Shown here: positions 14,934 to 25,592 of the stretch, in pieces
How the letters are laid out: the number at the start of each line of letters is the position of its first letter
How positions within the stretch are numbered: the stretch's first letter is position 1
Assembly (NCBI RefSeq): GCF_000622145.1
Contig: NZ_JHWH01000002.1
Location: 186,256 to 250,255 of the forward strand
Length of the DNA: 64,000 nucleotides
Direction: 5' to 3'
DNA from: Paracoccus yeei ATCC BAA-599
GTDB taxonomy: Bacteria; Pseudomonadota; Alphaproteobacteria; Rhodobacterales; Rhodobacteraceae
The notes under the pieces: generated by a model
Seen by the model: only the letters and a program-made list of their open reading frames with translations
Database searches by the model: none
What the model was told of the DNA's origin: nothing
Position numbers and translations under genes: made by a program

Positions 14934-15695
14934 TCAAACGAATTGTTCGCGCATCAGCCGTTCCTCCAGCCCGTGGCCGGGGTCGAACAGCAGCCGGTGG
15001 CTGATCGAGGTCTCGGTGCGGATCTCGACCCACAGGACGGAATCGACGCCGCGCGAATCGGCGTCGGCCATGACCGGGCGCTTGTCGGGTTCCAGCACGT
15101 CGAACCGCAGCGTGGCGGTGCTGGGCAGGATGGCGCCGCGCCAGCGCCGGGGGCGGAAGGCGGCAATCGCGGTCAGCGCCAGCACGTCGCTGCCCAGAGG
15201 CAGGATCGGCCCGTTCGCCGAATAGTTATAGGCCGTCGATCCGGCAGGCGTCGAAAGCAGCGCGCCGTCGCAGACCAGCTCCTGCATCCTGACCTTGCCG
15301 TTCACGCTGATCTGCAGCCGCGCCGCCTGGGGGCCCGCGCGCAACAGGCTGACCTCGTTGATGGCCAGGGCGCAATGTTCGTGCCCGTCCGTGGTGCCCG
15401 CGGTCATCGCCAGCGGGTTCACCGCCGTTTCCTCGGCCGCCGCAATGCGGGCGGGCAGCCCCGCCTCGGAATAGCTGTTCATCAGGAAACCCACGGTGCC
15501 CCGGTTCATGCCATAGACCGGCAGGCCGCGGTTCTGGTGCATCACCGACAGCATCAGCCCGTCGCCGCCCAGCGCCACGATCACCTCGGCCTCGCGCAGG
15601 GGGACATGGCCATAGCGTTCCGACAGCCGTTCGGCGGCGGTGACGGCGGCTTCGGTGCTGCTGGCGATGAAGTGCATTTTCATGCCCGCCATCAT
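14934..15695 (-). CDS. nadK: NAD kinase
   Basis: Phosphorylates NAD to NADP with ATP. It is 253 residues, the short alphaproteobacterial form. The family motif GGDG is at residues 43-46 (IVALGGDGLML), followed by GMNRGTVGFLMN and CDGALLSTPAGSTAYNYSANG, the conserved NAD-binding stretch. The N-terminus is uncertain: starts at 15695, 15692 and 15683 are all in frame, and the last (MKMHFIAS) best matches the usual opening of the family. It is divergent from glyA, and prfC follows downstream. Confidence 0.95.
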   Translation of the reverse strand: MMAGMKMHFIASSTEAAVTAAERLSERYGHVPLREAEVIVALGGDGLMLSVMHQNRGLPVYGMNRGTVGFLMNSYSEAGLPARIAAAEETAVNPLAMTAGTTDGHEHCALAINEVSLLRAGPQAARLQISVNGKVRMQELVCDGALLSTPAGSTAYNYSANGPILPLGSDVLALTAIAAFRPRRWRGAILPSTATLRFDVLEPDKRPVMADADSRGVDSVLWVEIRTETSISHRLLFDPGHGLEERLMREQFV

Positions 15696-15826
15696 GGCCG
15701 CCCCGGGGCCGGGCGCAAGTCCCCCCGCGCACGGGATAATCTTCCGCCCGGCCGTCGCATCCGTCCTAGCGGGGCGGGCGGAAAGGCGCTAGAAGGCCGG
15801 CAAGCCGCTTTTTGCATGAGGACCAG

Positions 15827-17110
<1,284 letters not shown>

Positions 17111-17161
17111 TCCCCGTGCGGCGCGGTCCCGCCGGGTTCGCGCCACACCCCGGAAAAACGC

Positions 17162-17191
17162 CTCATGCGCCCCCATTGAGGGGGCCATGAG
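17162..17191. repeat. Inverted repeat in the 246-bp gap after glyA
   Basis: Arms CTCATG-GCCCCC and GGGGGC-CATGAG (one bulged C) form a stable hairpin 50 nt after the glyA stop. There is no U-run, so it is more likely a 3' stabilising structure or intergenic repeat than an intrinsic terminator. I see nothing else in 17111-17356. Confidence 0.5.
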
Positions 17192-17356
17192 CCGCGGCGG
17201 CCCTGCCGCCGATCCTCTCCCTGTGACACCGGCACCGGCATTGTGGCGCGCCCCACAGGTACGCGGCGTGTGACACAGAGCCTCCGCTCCTGTCCGGCGC
17301 AGAGGACGCATCCGTGACAAACGGACGCGGTGAAGCGCCAGTACGGGCGCTGCTTC

Positions 17357-17746
17357 CTATCCCGGCAACAGCCCGCGCGCGGTCATCAGCCAGACCACCA
17401 GCGCGCCCAGCAGCATCAGCCCCATCACGATGCTGGCTGCGATGCCCGCGGCGCGGCCGCGCAGCCGCGCGCCCTGCCCCAGCGGGCGCAGATAGGCGGT
17501 CAGCGCCCGGTGCGCGCGGTCATAGCGGGTCCGGTCGACCTGACGGGCCAGGCGCGGATGGCCGGCCAGCCGGTCGGCCTCGGCCATGAACCGGGCCTCG
17601 CGCCGCAGCCGGCGCGGCAGGGCGCCGCCGCGCTTGCGCATCATGCTGTCCAGATCGGCCTGCTGGCCGCGCTTGAGCCCGCCAAAGCGCGCCGCCATCA
17701 GGCTTGCCACCTCGTCGGCCTTCGGCCGGATCTCGTCGATGCCCAT
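17357..17746 (-). CDS. Conserved hypothetical protein with one C-terminal membrane helix
   Basis: A 129-residue basic protein I do not recognise by function. Residues 1-95 are helical and rich in Arg and Ala (GIDEIRPKADEVASLMAARF at the start, then several RR pairs). A single hydrophobic segment near residues 102-123 (GIAASIVMGLMLLGALVVWL) ends the chain, so it is probably a tail-anchored membrane protein with its bulk in the cytoplasm. It is divergent from the alpha/beta hydrolase at 17816 with 69 bp between them. Codon use is normal for the window. Confidence 0.65.
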   Translation of the reverse strand: MGIDEIRPKADEVASLMAARFGGLKRGQQADLDSMMRKRGGALPRRLRREARFMAEADRLAGHPRLARQVDRTRYDRAHRALTAYLRPLGQGARLRGRAAGIAASIVMGLMLLGALVVWLMTARGLLPG

Positions 17747-17815
17747 GCCTGTCCCCCTTCGACTTTGAACCTACCCCCTCTGGCGCCCATTCGCCAGTGG
17801 CGCTAGGGTCGCGCC

Positions 17816-18583
17816 ATGATGCTGAACATGACGACGATGGGCGAGACTTCGGACCAGCCCCCGGTGCTGCTGGCGCATGGGCTGTTCGGATCGGGCAAGA
17901 ACCTGGGCGGGCTGGCCCGCAGGCTGGCGGCGACGCGGCGCGTGGTCTCGGTCGACATGCGCAACCACGGCGACAGCCCCCAGGACCCAGACCACTCCTA
18001 CCCGGCCCTGGCCCGCGACCTTGCCGAGATGATCGAGGCGCAGGGCGGTCAGGCGGATGTCCTGGGCCATTCGATGGGCGGCAAGGCCGCGATGATGCTG
18101 GCGCTGACCCATCCAGCGCTGGTGCGTCGGCTGGTCGTCCTGGACATCGCCCCCTATGGCTACGACCACAGCCAGACCGACCTGATCGACGCGATGGAGG
18201 CGCTGGACCTGAGCGGCCTGCGCCTGCGTTCGGAAGCCGACGCCCGGCTGGCCCGGCAGGTCGCCGAACCCGGCGTGCGCGCCTTCCTGCTGCAATCTCT
18301 GGACCTGAAATCCGATCCCCCGCGCTGGAAGCTGAACCTGCCCGCGCTGCGCGACCAGATGCCCCTGCTGGTCGGCTGGCCTGAGGCGCCGCGCGCCCGC
18401 TTCGACGGTCCCGCCCTGTTCCTGGCCGGCGCGCAGTCGACCTATTGCCGCGAGCCGCAGGTCGAGGCGATCCGCGCCTTCTTCCCGCAGGCCAGGATCC
18501 GGTTCATGGCCGGCGCAGGGCACTGGCTGCACGCCGACCGCCCGGCCGAGGTGGCGGACGCAGTGGCCGATTTCCTGGGCTGA
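17816..18583 (+). CDS. Alpha/beta-fold hydrolase, YbfF-like esterase
   Basis: A 255-residue soluble serine hydrolase. AHGLFGSGKNLGGLARRL near residue 19 holds the oxyanion-hole HG, DMRNHGDS near 47 is typical of the YbfF/ABHD11 group, and GHSMGGK near 83 is the nucleophile elbow (Ser). The catalytic His is in AGHWLHADRP near the C-terminus. Such enzymes hydrolyse short acyl esters or acyl-CoA thioesters; the natural substrate is not known. Starts at 17816 or 17819 are both possible. No signal peptide. Confidence 0.85.
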   Translation: MMLNMTTMGETSDQPPVLLAHGLFGSGKNLGGLARRLAATRRVVSVDMRNHGDSPQDPDHSYPALARDLAEMIEAQGGQADVLGHSMGGKAAMMLALTHPALVRRLVVLDIAPYGYDHSQTDLIDAMEALDLSGLRLRSEADARLARQVAEPGVRAFLLQSLDLKSDPPRWKLNLPALRDQMPLLVGWPEAPRARFDGPALFLAGAQSTYCREPQVEAIRAFFPQARIRFMAGAGHWLHADRPAEVADAVADFLG

Positions 18584-18610
18584 CCTGCGGCGGGACGGCC
18601 CGAGAAATCC

Positions 18611-18913
18611 TCAGCAGCGCAGCGTCACCCGCGCCTCTCCGGTGTCGCCGGGAATGCGCGTGACCAGGCTGCCAGGGACGGGGCGGCAGCCGGTGGCCTG
18701 GGCTGCCGCCTGCATCATCAGTTCCGGCACCGGCGCGCGCGCGGCCCGCGACAGATAGCCCAGGCGGATCACCTCGGCCTCGGCGCCCTTGTGAAAGACG
18801 GCAAAGCGGATGCCGTCCAGCGTGACATCGTGGCGCACGGCGCCAATGAAGCCCGGCGCCGGAAAGGCGCAGGCGCAAAGCAGCAACAGGGGAATCAGGC
18901 TTAGGATCTGCAT
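18611..18913 (-). CDS. Hypothetical small lipoprotein
   Basis: A 100-residue exported protein. A short hydrophobic signal (MQILSLIPLLLLCACAFPAP) carries possible lipobox cysteines at 13 and 15. The mature part has two more cysteines (TGCRPVPG and the final TLRC), which could form a disulfide in the periplasm. The frame extends upstream to 19444, but the region before 18913 overlaps an entericidin-like gene on the other strand and lacks coding character. I do not recognise the family; similar proteins seem common in Rhodobacterales. Confidence 0.55.
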   Translation of the reverse strand: MQILSLIPLLLLCACAFPAPGFIGAVRHDVTLDGIRFAVFHKGAEAEVIRLGYLSRAARAPVPELMMQAAAQATGCRPVPGSLVTRIPGDTGEARVTLRC

Positions 18914-19015
18914 GGCCCCAGCATGGCGCCAAATCCTTAACGAAAGCCTAAGCCCGGCCCGGAACCCGAGGGCCGGCAAGACGTTGTTCCGGCAACCCAA
19001 ACCAGGAGCTTGACG

Positions 19016-19162
19016 ATGAACCGTATCCTGAAGCTGTCGCCCATCCTTGCCCTCATGGCGCTGGCCGCCTGCGAGACCGTCCAGGGGGCCGGCCGCGACA
19101 TGCAGGCCGCCGGCACCGCCGTTTCGCGCGAAAGCCGCGAGGTGCAGTCCCAGGGCCTGTGA
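19016..19162 (+). CDS. Entericidin A/B family lipoprotein
   Basis: A 48-residue lipoprotein with an AGGAG site at 19003-19007. The signal ends in a lipobox LALMALAAC, and the mature part starts ETVQGAGRDMQAAGTAVSRE, the classical entericidin pattern (T-V-x-G-x-G-x-D-x2-x-A-G). It is the second such gene in the window; the copy at 9007 shares the same core. It stands alone with its own terminator 22 nt after the stop, suggesting an independent, possibly stress-regulated transcript. Confidence 0.85.
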   Translation: MNRILKLSPILALMALAACETVQGAGRDMQAAGTAVSRESREVQSQGL

Positions 19163-19184
19163 CGCCCCGGTCGGACAAGCTGCA

Positions 19185-19219
19185 AGCCGCGCGCCGTCAG
19201 GACGGCTGCGCGGCTTTTT
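19185..19219 (+). terminator. Rho-independent terminator of the entericidin gene
   Basis: AGCCGCGC-GCCGTC, loop AG, GACGGC-T-GCGCGGCT forms a 14-bp stem with one bulged T, followed by four more T. It begins 22 nt after the stop. Confidence 0.9.
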
Positions 19220-19287
19220 CGTTCCAGGTCCCGCGCACGAAGACGGATCAATGCGACTGCGCTCGCCCTCAAGCGCGCGGACCACGG

Positions 19288-20097
19288 TCAGCCTGTGGGC
19301 CAGCCGTAATGTCCCAGCATTGCCGCGACCGCACGGTCGTTGCCGTCGCCCGCCAGATTGGTGCTTCGCAGGTTCTGTCCCTGCGTGCCCGGCCATTCCA
19401 CGATGCGAAAGCGATGGCCGATCTTTTCCGGCCGCGAACCACACAGCCGGTGCATCCAGTAAAGCCAGACATCGTCAGCCGAAGGCGCCAGCGCCTGGAA
19501 CAGTCGGGCATCGGTCACATCGGAATGGAACACATCGGGCGCGTAAAGCACGCCGCCCACGCCGGTCGGGAACACCAGCGGCCCGGCCTGCGGCTGCGTC
19601 AGGTTGCGCTGCCAGTCGCCATAGGCCGATGGGCGGCCGTCCCGCAGCGCAACCAGATGCGCCCGATGCGCCACCACGCCCGCGCCGGCACGCGCCACCA
19701 GCCCGGCCAGCCAGTCGGGTCCGTAATAGACGTCGTCATCGGCGGTGACGATATGGGCATCGGGAAAGGCCAGCACCGCCGGCACGATCTTCTTGTAGCT
19801 GCGCCAGGCCGGACAGACCCGCACCTCGACGGGCAGGTTGGTCACCTCGGCCGGCAAACGCGCGTCATCGCCGTCATCCAACCACAAGACCACCCGGTCG
19901 GCGGCCACGCTTTGCGCAAGAAGCGAGCGCAGCACCAGATGCAGCCGGGCAAAGCGCGGCGGATGGCTGGTCAGGCTGATGACCAGCGGCGTCGTCAAAC
20001 CATGCGGACGGGGCGTGCCGCTGCGGGCGAGGATCTCGGCCTCGGCGCCACGGACGCGGCGCGCCTGCTTCCAGGCCCGGAATGCATCCGAGATCAT
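19288..20097 (-). CDS. Glycosyltransferase-like protein (GT-A type, DDD motif)
   Basis: A 269-residue soluble protein with features of a nucleotide-sugar transferase. VISLTSHPPRFARLHLVLRSL near residue 38 is an N-terminal Rossmann strand, and IVTADDDVYYGPDWL near 120 supplies an acidic metal-binding triplet. A Trp-rich C-terminal part (DDVWLYWMHRL) is typical of these poorly studied proteins. The start at 20097 overlaps the upstream gene's stop (ATGA), so the two are translated together. It is related to the gene at 24682, which has the same opening and DDD motif. Sugar and acceptor are unknown. Confidence 0.65.
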   Translation of the reverse strand: MISDAFRAWKQARRVRGAEAEILARSGTPRPHGLTTPLVISLTSHPPRFARLHLVLRSLLAQSVAADRVVLWLDDGDDARLPAEVTNLPVEVRVCPAWRSYKKIVPAVLAFPDAHIVTADDDVYYGPDWLAGLVARAGAGVVAHRAHLVALRDGRPSAYGDWQRNLTQPQAGPLVFPTGVGGVLYAPDVFHSDVTDARLFQALAPSADDVWLYWMHRLCGSRPEKIGHRFRIVEWPGTQGQNLRSTNLAGDGNDRAVAAMLGHYGWPTG

Positions 20098-20882
20098 CCC
20101 TGCCAGGCCCGGCGCAGCCAGTCGATCTTGCCGATCCGGCGATACCACGTGCTGCCGCGCCCGGAAAAGACATCCTCCATCTTCGGCGCGCCGGCGAACA
20201 GCACGATCTTGGCCCCCTCGGGCAGGCTTGGGTCCTTGAAATAGCTCAGCAGGTTATAGGGCACGCAATCATTCTTGAAGCTGACGCACCAGCCCTTGGG
20301 CCAATAATGCAGATGGCCATGGGCGGCCAGTTGCGCGCTTTGAAACTGCTGGCTGATCTCGTACGTCGTGGTCGCGGCCTTCGGGTCGGCCAGATAAGCA
20401 TCCAGAATGTAGGCATGCGCGCCAACAACATAGCGAAAGACCGAGCTGTTGCCGACCGAATGCAGGAAACGGTCGCGCGCCGGATTGACGCGGCGCAGCG
20501 GCTTGGCGCGGAACAGATCGTCGTCGCGGATAATGAAATAGTCCCCCGGCAGGTCGAAGAACGGGCCCAGGTCGTCCACCACCACCAGGTCCAGGTCCAG
20601 AAACAGCGCCGTCGCGCCTGCAAACCCGCCCAGGTCGGCGCGAAACAGCGCAAGCTTGCGCCAGCGCGTGTCCGTGCTGCCCTCGGGCAGGCCCAGTTCC
20701 GGCAGCGGCATCGCCTCGACCCCCGGATCCAGCCCGGCGGGGTCGTCGGTGAAGCAGACGAAGCGGTGCGGCCGCGCCAGATGGCGGCGGACCTGCGCAT
20801 GCAGCCGGTTCACGTCCTCGGCCCCGTAGAGCGTGCCCCATTTCATGGTCAGGATCAGAACAGGCTCGGTCATCCCAGTCAC
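20094..20882 (-). CDS. Glycosyltransferase-like protein (DLD motif)
   Basis: A 262-residue soluble protein of the nucleotide-diphospho-sugar transferase superfamily. ILTMKWGTLYGAEDVNRLHA opens the Rossmann fold, RWRKLALFRADL precedes the metal site FLDLDLVVVDDL near residue 95, and DYFIIRDDD and NSSVFRY follow in the acceptor region. The layout recalls GT8-type or capsule-modifying transferases. Start codons at 20882 and 20873 are both in frame; the second (MTEPVLIL) is the more usual form. It precedes and is coupled to the gene ending at 19288. A probable terminator (20903-20944) separates it from the sulfate-activation gene. Confidence 0.65.
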   Translation of the reverse strand: MTGMTEPVLILTMKWGTLYGAEDVNRLHAQVRRHLARPHRFVCFTDDPAGLDPGVEAMPLPELGLPEGSTDTRWRKLALFRADLGGFAGATALFLDLDLVVVDDLGPFFDLPGDYFIIRDDDLFRAKPLRRVNPARDRFLHSVGNSSVFRYVVGAHAYILDAYLADPKAATTTYEISQQFQSAQLAAHGHLHYWPKGWCVSFKNDCVPYNLLSYFKDPSLPEGAKIVLFAGAPKMEDVFSGRGSTWYRRIGKIDWLRRAWQG

Positions 20883-20902
20883 CTCATGGCTCGCGGTCCG
20901 CG

Positions 20903-20944
20903 ATAAGAAAGGGGGCCGCCCCGGTCAACGCCCGAGCGGCCCCC
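20903..20944 (-). terminator. Probable terminator downstream of the sulfate-activation gene
   Basis: On the minus strand, GGGGGCCGC, a 16-nt loop and GCGGCCCCC form a perfect 9-bp stem followed by TTTCTTA. It lies just after the stop at 20964, so the two glycosyltransferase genes beyond it may need their own promoter. Confidence 0.55.
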
Positions 20945-20963
20945 GCCGTTCACACCCCAGCGA

Positions 20964-22688
20964 TCACTGCAGGCCGATCAGGCCCATCTGCTCCAGCTTC
21001 AGCAGCACCTGATGGGCGGCGTGATCGACGTCATAGCCCTCGGTCTGGATGCGCAGTTCGGGGTTCGCGGGTTCCTCGTAGGGGTCCGAGATGCCGGTGA
21101 ACTCCTTGATCTTGCCTTCGCGGGCCAGCTTGTAGAGGCCCTTGCGGTCGCGCCGCTCGCATTCCTCAAGGCTGGTCGCGACATGCACCTCGATGAAGGC
21201 GCCGCCGGCCTCGACCATCTCGCGCACCGCGCGCCGCGTCGCGGTATAGGGCGCGATGGGGGCGCAGATCGCGATGCCGCCGTTCTTGGTGATCTCGGAC
21301 GCGACATAGCCGATGCGCTTGATGTTGATGTCGCGGTGCTCTTTGCTGAAGCCCAGCTCCGAGGACAGGTGCTTGCGCACCACGTCGCCGTCCAGCAGCG
21401 TGACCGGACGCCCGCCCAGTTCCATCAGCTTGACCATCAGCGCGTTGGCGATGGTCGACTTGCCCGAGCCCGACAGCCCGGTGAAGAACACCGTGAAGCC
21501 CTGCTTGCCCCGCGGCGGCGAGGTGCGGCGCAGCTGCTCGACCACCTCGGGGAAGCTGAACCACTCGGGGATTTCCAGCCCTTCGCGCAGGCGGCGGCGC
21601 AGTTCGGTGCCCGAGATGTTCAGGACGGTCACGCCCTCCTCGATCTCGTCGGCGGGCTCGTATTGCGCGCGCTCCTGGACATAGACCATCTGCTTGAAAT
21701 CGACCATTTCGACGCCGATCTCGTCCTGGTGCTTGCGGAACAGCTCCTGCGCCTCGTAGGGACCGTAGAAGTCCTGCCCTTGCGAGTTCTTGCCGGGGCC
21801 GGCGTGGTCGCGGCCGACGATCATGTGGGTCAGGCCGTGGTTGCGGCGGATGATGCCGTGCCAGACCGCCTCGCGCGGGCCGCCCATGCGCATCGCCAGG
21901 TTCAGCAGCGACAGGTGGGTGGTCGCCGCCGGATACTTGTCCAGCACCGCCTCATAGCAGCGCACGCGGGTGAAATGGTCCACGTCGCCCGGCTTGGTCA
22001 TGCCGACGACCGGGTGGATCAGCAGGTTGGCCTGGGCTTCGCGCGCGGCGCGGAAGGTCAGCTCCTGGTGGGCGCGGTGCAGCGGGTTGCGGGTCTGGAA
22101 CGCGACGATGCGGCGCCAGCCCAGCTTGCGGAAATAGGCCCGCAGCTCGTTCGGGGTGTCGCGGCGGCCGCGGAAATCGTAATGCGTCGGCGGCTGGATG
22201 CCGGTCACCGGACCGCCCAGATAGACCGGGCCCGCCACGTTGTGCAGGTAGTTCACGGACGGATGCGCCAGGTCGTCGGCGCCGAACACCTTTTCGGCCT
22301 CAAGGCTCTTGTTCGGGGTCCACTTGTCGGTGACCGACAGGATCGCCAGGATGACGCCTTCCTGGTCGCGCAGCGCGATGTCCTGGCCCGGCTCGATCTT
22401 GTCGGCGAAGTCTTGGCTGACGTCCAGGTTGATCGGCATCGGCCACAGCGCGCCGCTGGTCAGGTGCATGTTGTCCAGGACGCCTTCGTAATCGGCCTGG
22501 GTCAGGAAGCCCTTCAGCGGATGAAAGCCGCCGTTCATCAGCAGCTCCAGGTCGCAGATCTGGCGCGGGGTCAGATCCCAGGACAGCATGTTGCCGGCCT
22601 CGGCCTTCAGCTTCTGCGCGGATTCGGCGCTGACGTAAAGTTCCGGGATCGGGGCGAGGTTCGGCAAGGTCATCGGCTCACTCGACAT
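20964..22688 (-). CDS. Bifunctional sulfate adenylyltransferase / adenylylsulfate kinase
   Basis: A 574-residue fusion that activates sulfate to APS and then phosphorylates it to PAPS. The N-terminal ATP-sulfurylase part (to about residue 385) contains QTRNPLHRAHQEL at 198-210, with the nucleotide-binding His pair, and GRDHAGPG at 292-299. The C-terminal APS kinase has the P-loop GLSGSGKST at 404-412. PAPS feeds cysteine synthesis or sulfation of surface molecules. The start could be 22688 or 22673 (MTLPNLAPIP), the latter with a GAGTGAG site. Glycosyltransferase-like genes lie downstream, but no sulfotransferase is in the window. Confidence 0.95.
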   Translation of the reverse strand: MSSEPMTLPNLAPIPELYVSAESAQKLKAEAGNMLSWDLTPRQICDLELLMNGGFHPLKGFLTQADYEGVLDNMHLTSGALWPMPINLDVSQDFADKIEPGQDIALRDQEGVILAILSVTDKWTPNKSLEAEKVFGADDLAHPSVNYLHNVAGPVYLGGPVTGIQPPTHYDFRGRRDTPNELRAYFRKLGWRRIVAFQTRNPLHRAHQELTFRAAREAQANLLIHPVVGMTKPGDVDHFTRVRCYEAVLDKYPAATTHLSLLNLAMRMGGPREAVWHGIIRRNHGLTHMIVGRDHAGPGKNSQGQDFYGPYEAQELFRKHQDEIGVEMVDFKQMVYVQERAQYEPADEIEEGVTVLNISGTELRRRLREGLEIPEWFSFPEVVEQLRRTSPPRGKQGFTVFFTGLSGSGKSTIANALMVKLMELGGRPVTLLDGDVVRKHLSSELGFSKEHRDINIKRIGYVASEITKNGGIAICAPIAPYTATRRAVREMVEAGGAFIEVHVATSLEECERRDRKGLYKLAREGKIKEFTGISDPYEEPANPELRIQTEGYDVDHAAHQVLLKLEQMGLIGLQ

Positions 22689-22935
22689 TGGGGAAGGGGC
22701 GCGGCCCCCTTCGTTCGCAATACATGCGGGCGCTTCGGCCCGGTCATGGGCTGCCCCTTAGCCGGGCGCGATTGGGGTTTCAACAGAAGGTTCGGTGAAT
22801 TTTGCCGGTTCTGTCCCATTTCGGCCATGCCTTGCCGGGGGTTGGCCGGAACTGCCTTTCGGCCCGTCCCGGCAGCCCCGGTTCAGCTTTCCCCGGCGGC
22901 GGTCCGGCAGGGAACGAAATCCCCGCCCGCCCCCA

Positions 22936-23976
<1,041 letters not shown>

Positions 23977-24110
23977 CTAGGTAATCACCCCCGCCCGTTC
24001 ATGCAATCCACCCCGCATCCGCGGCGCGGGCGGAAAGAATATTGCGCAAACAGGCCCGGCAAGATAGCGTCCGGCAAGGTTTTCGGCCCAGAAGGGCCCC
24101 AGAGGAATGA

Positions 24111-24611
24111 ATGAGCGGCAATCGACTGGACGACATCGACCGTAAGATCCTTGCGGAACTGCAGGCGGATGGCCGGATGACGAATGTCGAACTGGCGCGC
24201 CGCGTCGGCATCTCGGCGCCGCCCTGCCTGCGCCGCGTCCGCGCGCTCGAGGAGGCGGGCTACATCCGCGGCTACCACGCCGAGATCGACGCCCGCGAGC
24301 TGGGGTTCGAGGTGCAGGTCTTTGCCATGGTCCGCCTGCTCAGCCAGTCCGAACGCGACCTTTCCGCCTTCGAGGCGCTGGCCCGCGGCTGGCCCCTGGT
24401 CCGCGAATGCCACATGCTGAACGGCGAGATCGACTTCATCCTGAAATGCGTGGCCCCCGACCTGCCAAGCTTCCAGCGCTTCCTGACCGAAAGCCTGACC
24501 GCCGCCCCGAACGTGGCCTCGGTCAAGACGTCCCTGGTCATCCGCTGCGCCAAGGACGAGCCGGGCGTGCCGTTCACCGTCGTCGAGGATCGGGCGGCGG
24601 CGTTGGGGTGA
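24111..24611 (+). CDS. Lrp/AsnC family transcriptional regulator
   Basis: A 166-residue regulator with an N-terminal winged helix-turn-helix (LDDIDRKILAELQADGR and NVELARRVGISAPPCLRRVR) and a C-terminal RAM ligand-binding domain (GFEVQVFAMV and the usual IDFILKC strand). A ribosome site AGAGGA lies at 24101-24106. Family members sense amino acids or related small molecules and often regulate themselves or the divergent neighbour, here trxB. The AT-rich palindrome-like stretch around GAATATTGCGC (about 24037-24047) is a possible operator but unproven. Effector unknown. Confidence 0.92.
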   Translation: MSGNRLDDIDRKILAELQADGRMTNVELARRVGISAPPCLRRVRALEEAGYIRGYHAEIDARELGFEVQVFAMVRLLSQSERDLSAFEALARGWPLVRECHMLNGEIDFILKCVAPDLPSFQRFLTESLTAAPNVASVKTSLVIRCAKDEPGVPFTVVEDRAAALG

Positions 24612-24681
24612 CGCCTCCCACTTTGTCAGCCAACCGTCAGCCAGCACGTGCTAGTGCGCGTTACCTTGTCTTTCCCTGTGG

Positions 24682-25485
24682 TTGGTTTCCTTGCCGCTTA
24701 TCGTCACGCTATCCTCGATCCCGCCGCGTTTTTCCGGGCTTGGCCCGACACTGACCTCGATCCTGCGCCAAAGGGTGGCGCCCGACCAGGTGCGGCTTTA
24801 CATCCCGCGCGCCTATCGCCGCTTTCCTGACTGGGACGGAACGCTGCCGCAGGTGCCGGCCGGCGTCGCGATCCACCGCTGCGACCAGGACTTCGGCCCG
24901 GCGACCAAGATCCTGCCGGCGGTGCGCGACTTGGCCGGGCAGCCGGTCGAGCTGCTGCTCTGCGACGACGACCGGCTTTACGACCGCGAATGGACCGCGC
25001 GTTTCCTGGCCGCGCGCCGCGCCCACCCCAACTGCGTGATCGCCGAGGCCGGCCGCTTTGTCCCCGACCACAACGCCACCCCCTTGCCCCGCGCCACGCC
25101 CCGGCGCAAGGACTGGCGCTATCGGCTGCGCCGCGCGCTGTCGCTGGGCCGGTGGCGGCCGTTGCCCTGGACCAGATCGGGCCATGTCGACGTGTTCAAA
25201 GGCTATGGTGGCGCGCTGCTGCGGCCCGATTTCCTGCCCGAACGCGCCTTCGACATTCCCGACCTGTTGTGGACGGTGGACGATCCCTGGCTGTCGGGCT
25301 GCCTGGCCGCGAACGGGGTCAGGATCTGGCTGAACGCCGACGGCCTGCACCCGCCCGAACAGCGCAATGCCCGCCGCGACGCGCTGCTGGACTTTGTCCT
25401 GTCGGGCCGCGGCCGGGGCGACGCCAACGCGGCCTGCTTTGCCTGGTGCCGCCAGCACCTGGGCGTCTGGGGCGCGCGCACCTGA
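24682..25485 (+). CDS. Glycosyltransferase-like protein, paralogue of the gene at 19288
   Basis: A 267-residue soluble protein starting with TTG at 24682 (a second TTG at 24691 is possible; no ATG or GTG is available upstream in frame). It opens LIVTLSSIPPRFSGLGPTLT and carries LLLCDDDRLYDREWTARFL near residue 92, the same scheme as the protein at 19288-20097 (TSHPPRF, then ADDD). HVDVFKGYGGALLRPDF and the WTVDDPWLSG block resemble acceptor regions of GT-A enzymes. It is clearly coding by composition and length, but substrate and pathway are unknown. The start site is weak, so expression may be low or regulated. Confidence 0.6.
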   Translation: MVSLPLIVTLSSIPPRFSGLGPTLTSILRQRVAPDQVRLYIPRAYRRFPDWDGTLPQVPAGVAIHRCDQDFGPATKILPAVRDLAGQPVELLLCDDDRLYDREWTARFLAARRAHPNCVIAEAGRFVPDHNATPLPRATPRRKDWRYRLRRALSLGRWRPLPWTRSGHVDVFKGYGGALLRPDFLPERAFDIPDLLWTVDDPWLSGCLAANGVRIWLNADGLHPPEQRNARRDALLDFVLSGRGRGDANAACFAWCRQHLGVWGART

Positions 25486-25495
25486 CGGACGCCGT

Positions 25496-25528
25496 CCGGT
25501 GCACGCCCGGTGTACGCACGGTGTACGC
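25496..25528. repeat. Three tandem 11-bp repeats
   Basis: CCGGTGCACGC, CCGGTGTACGC and ACGGTGTACGC lie head to tail directly after the stop at 25485. The 11-bp period puts each copy nearly on the same face of the helix. Function unknown. Confidence 0.6.
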
Positions 25529-25592
25529 CGGTCACAGCCCGTTTTTCAGCAAAACCAAGCCCTTGCCGAACCGCGCCCGGCCCCGGCAGCCG

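Noticed and set aside
22689..22935. Possible small gene between trxB and the sulfate-activation gene
   Set aside because: The only frame on the minus strand overlaps the trxB end and is Gly/Arg-rich with no ribosome site; I treat it as intergenic.
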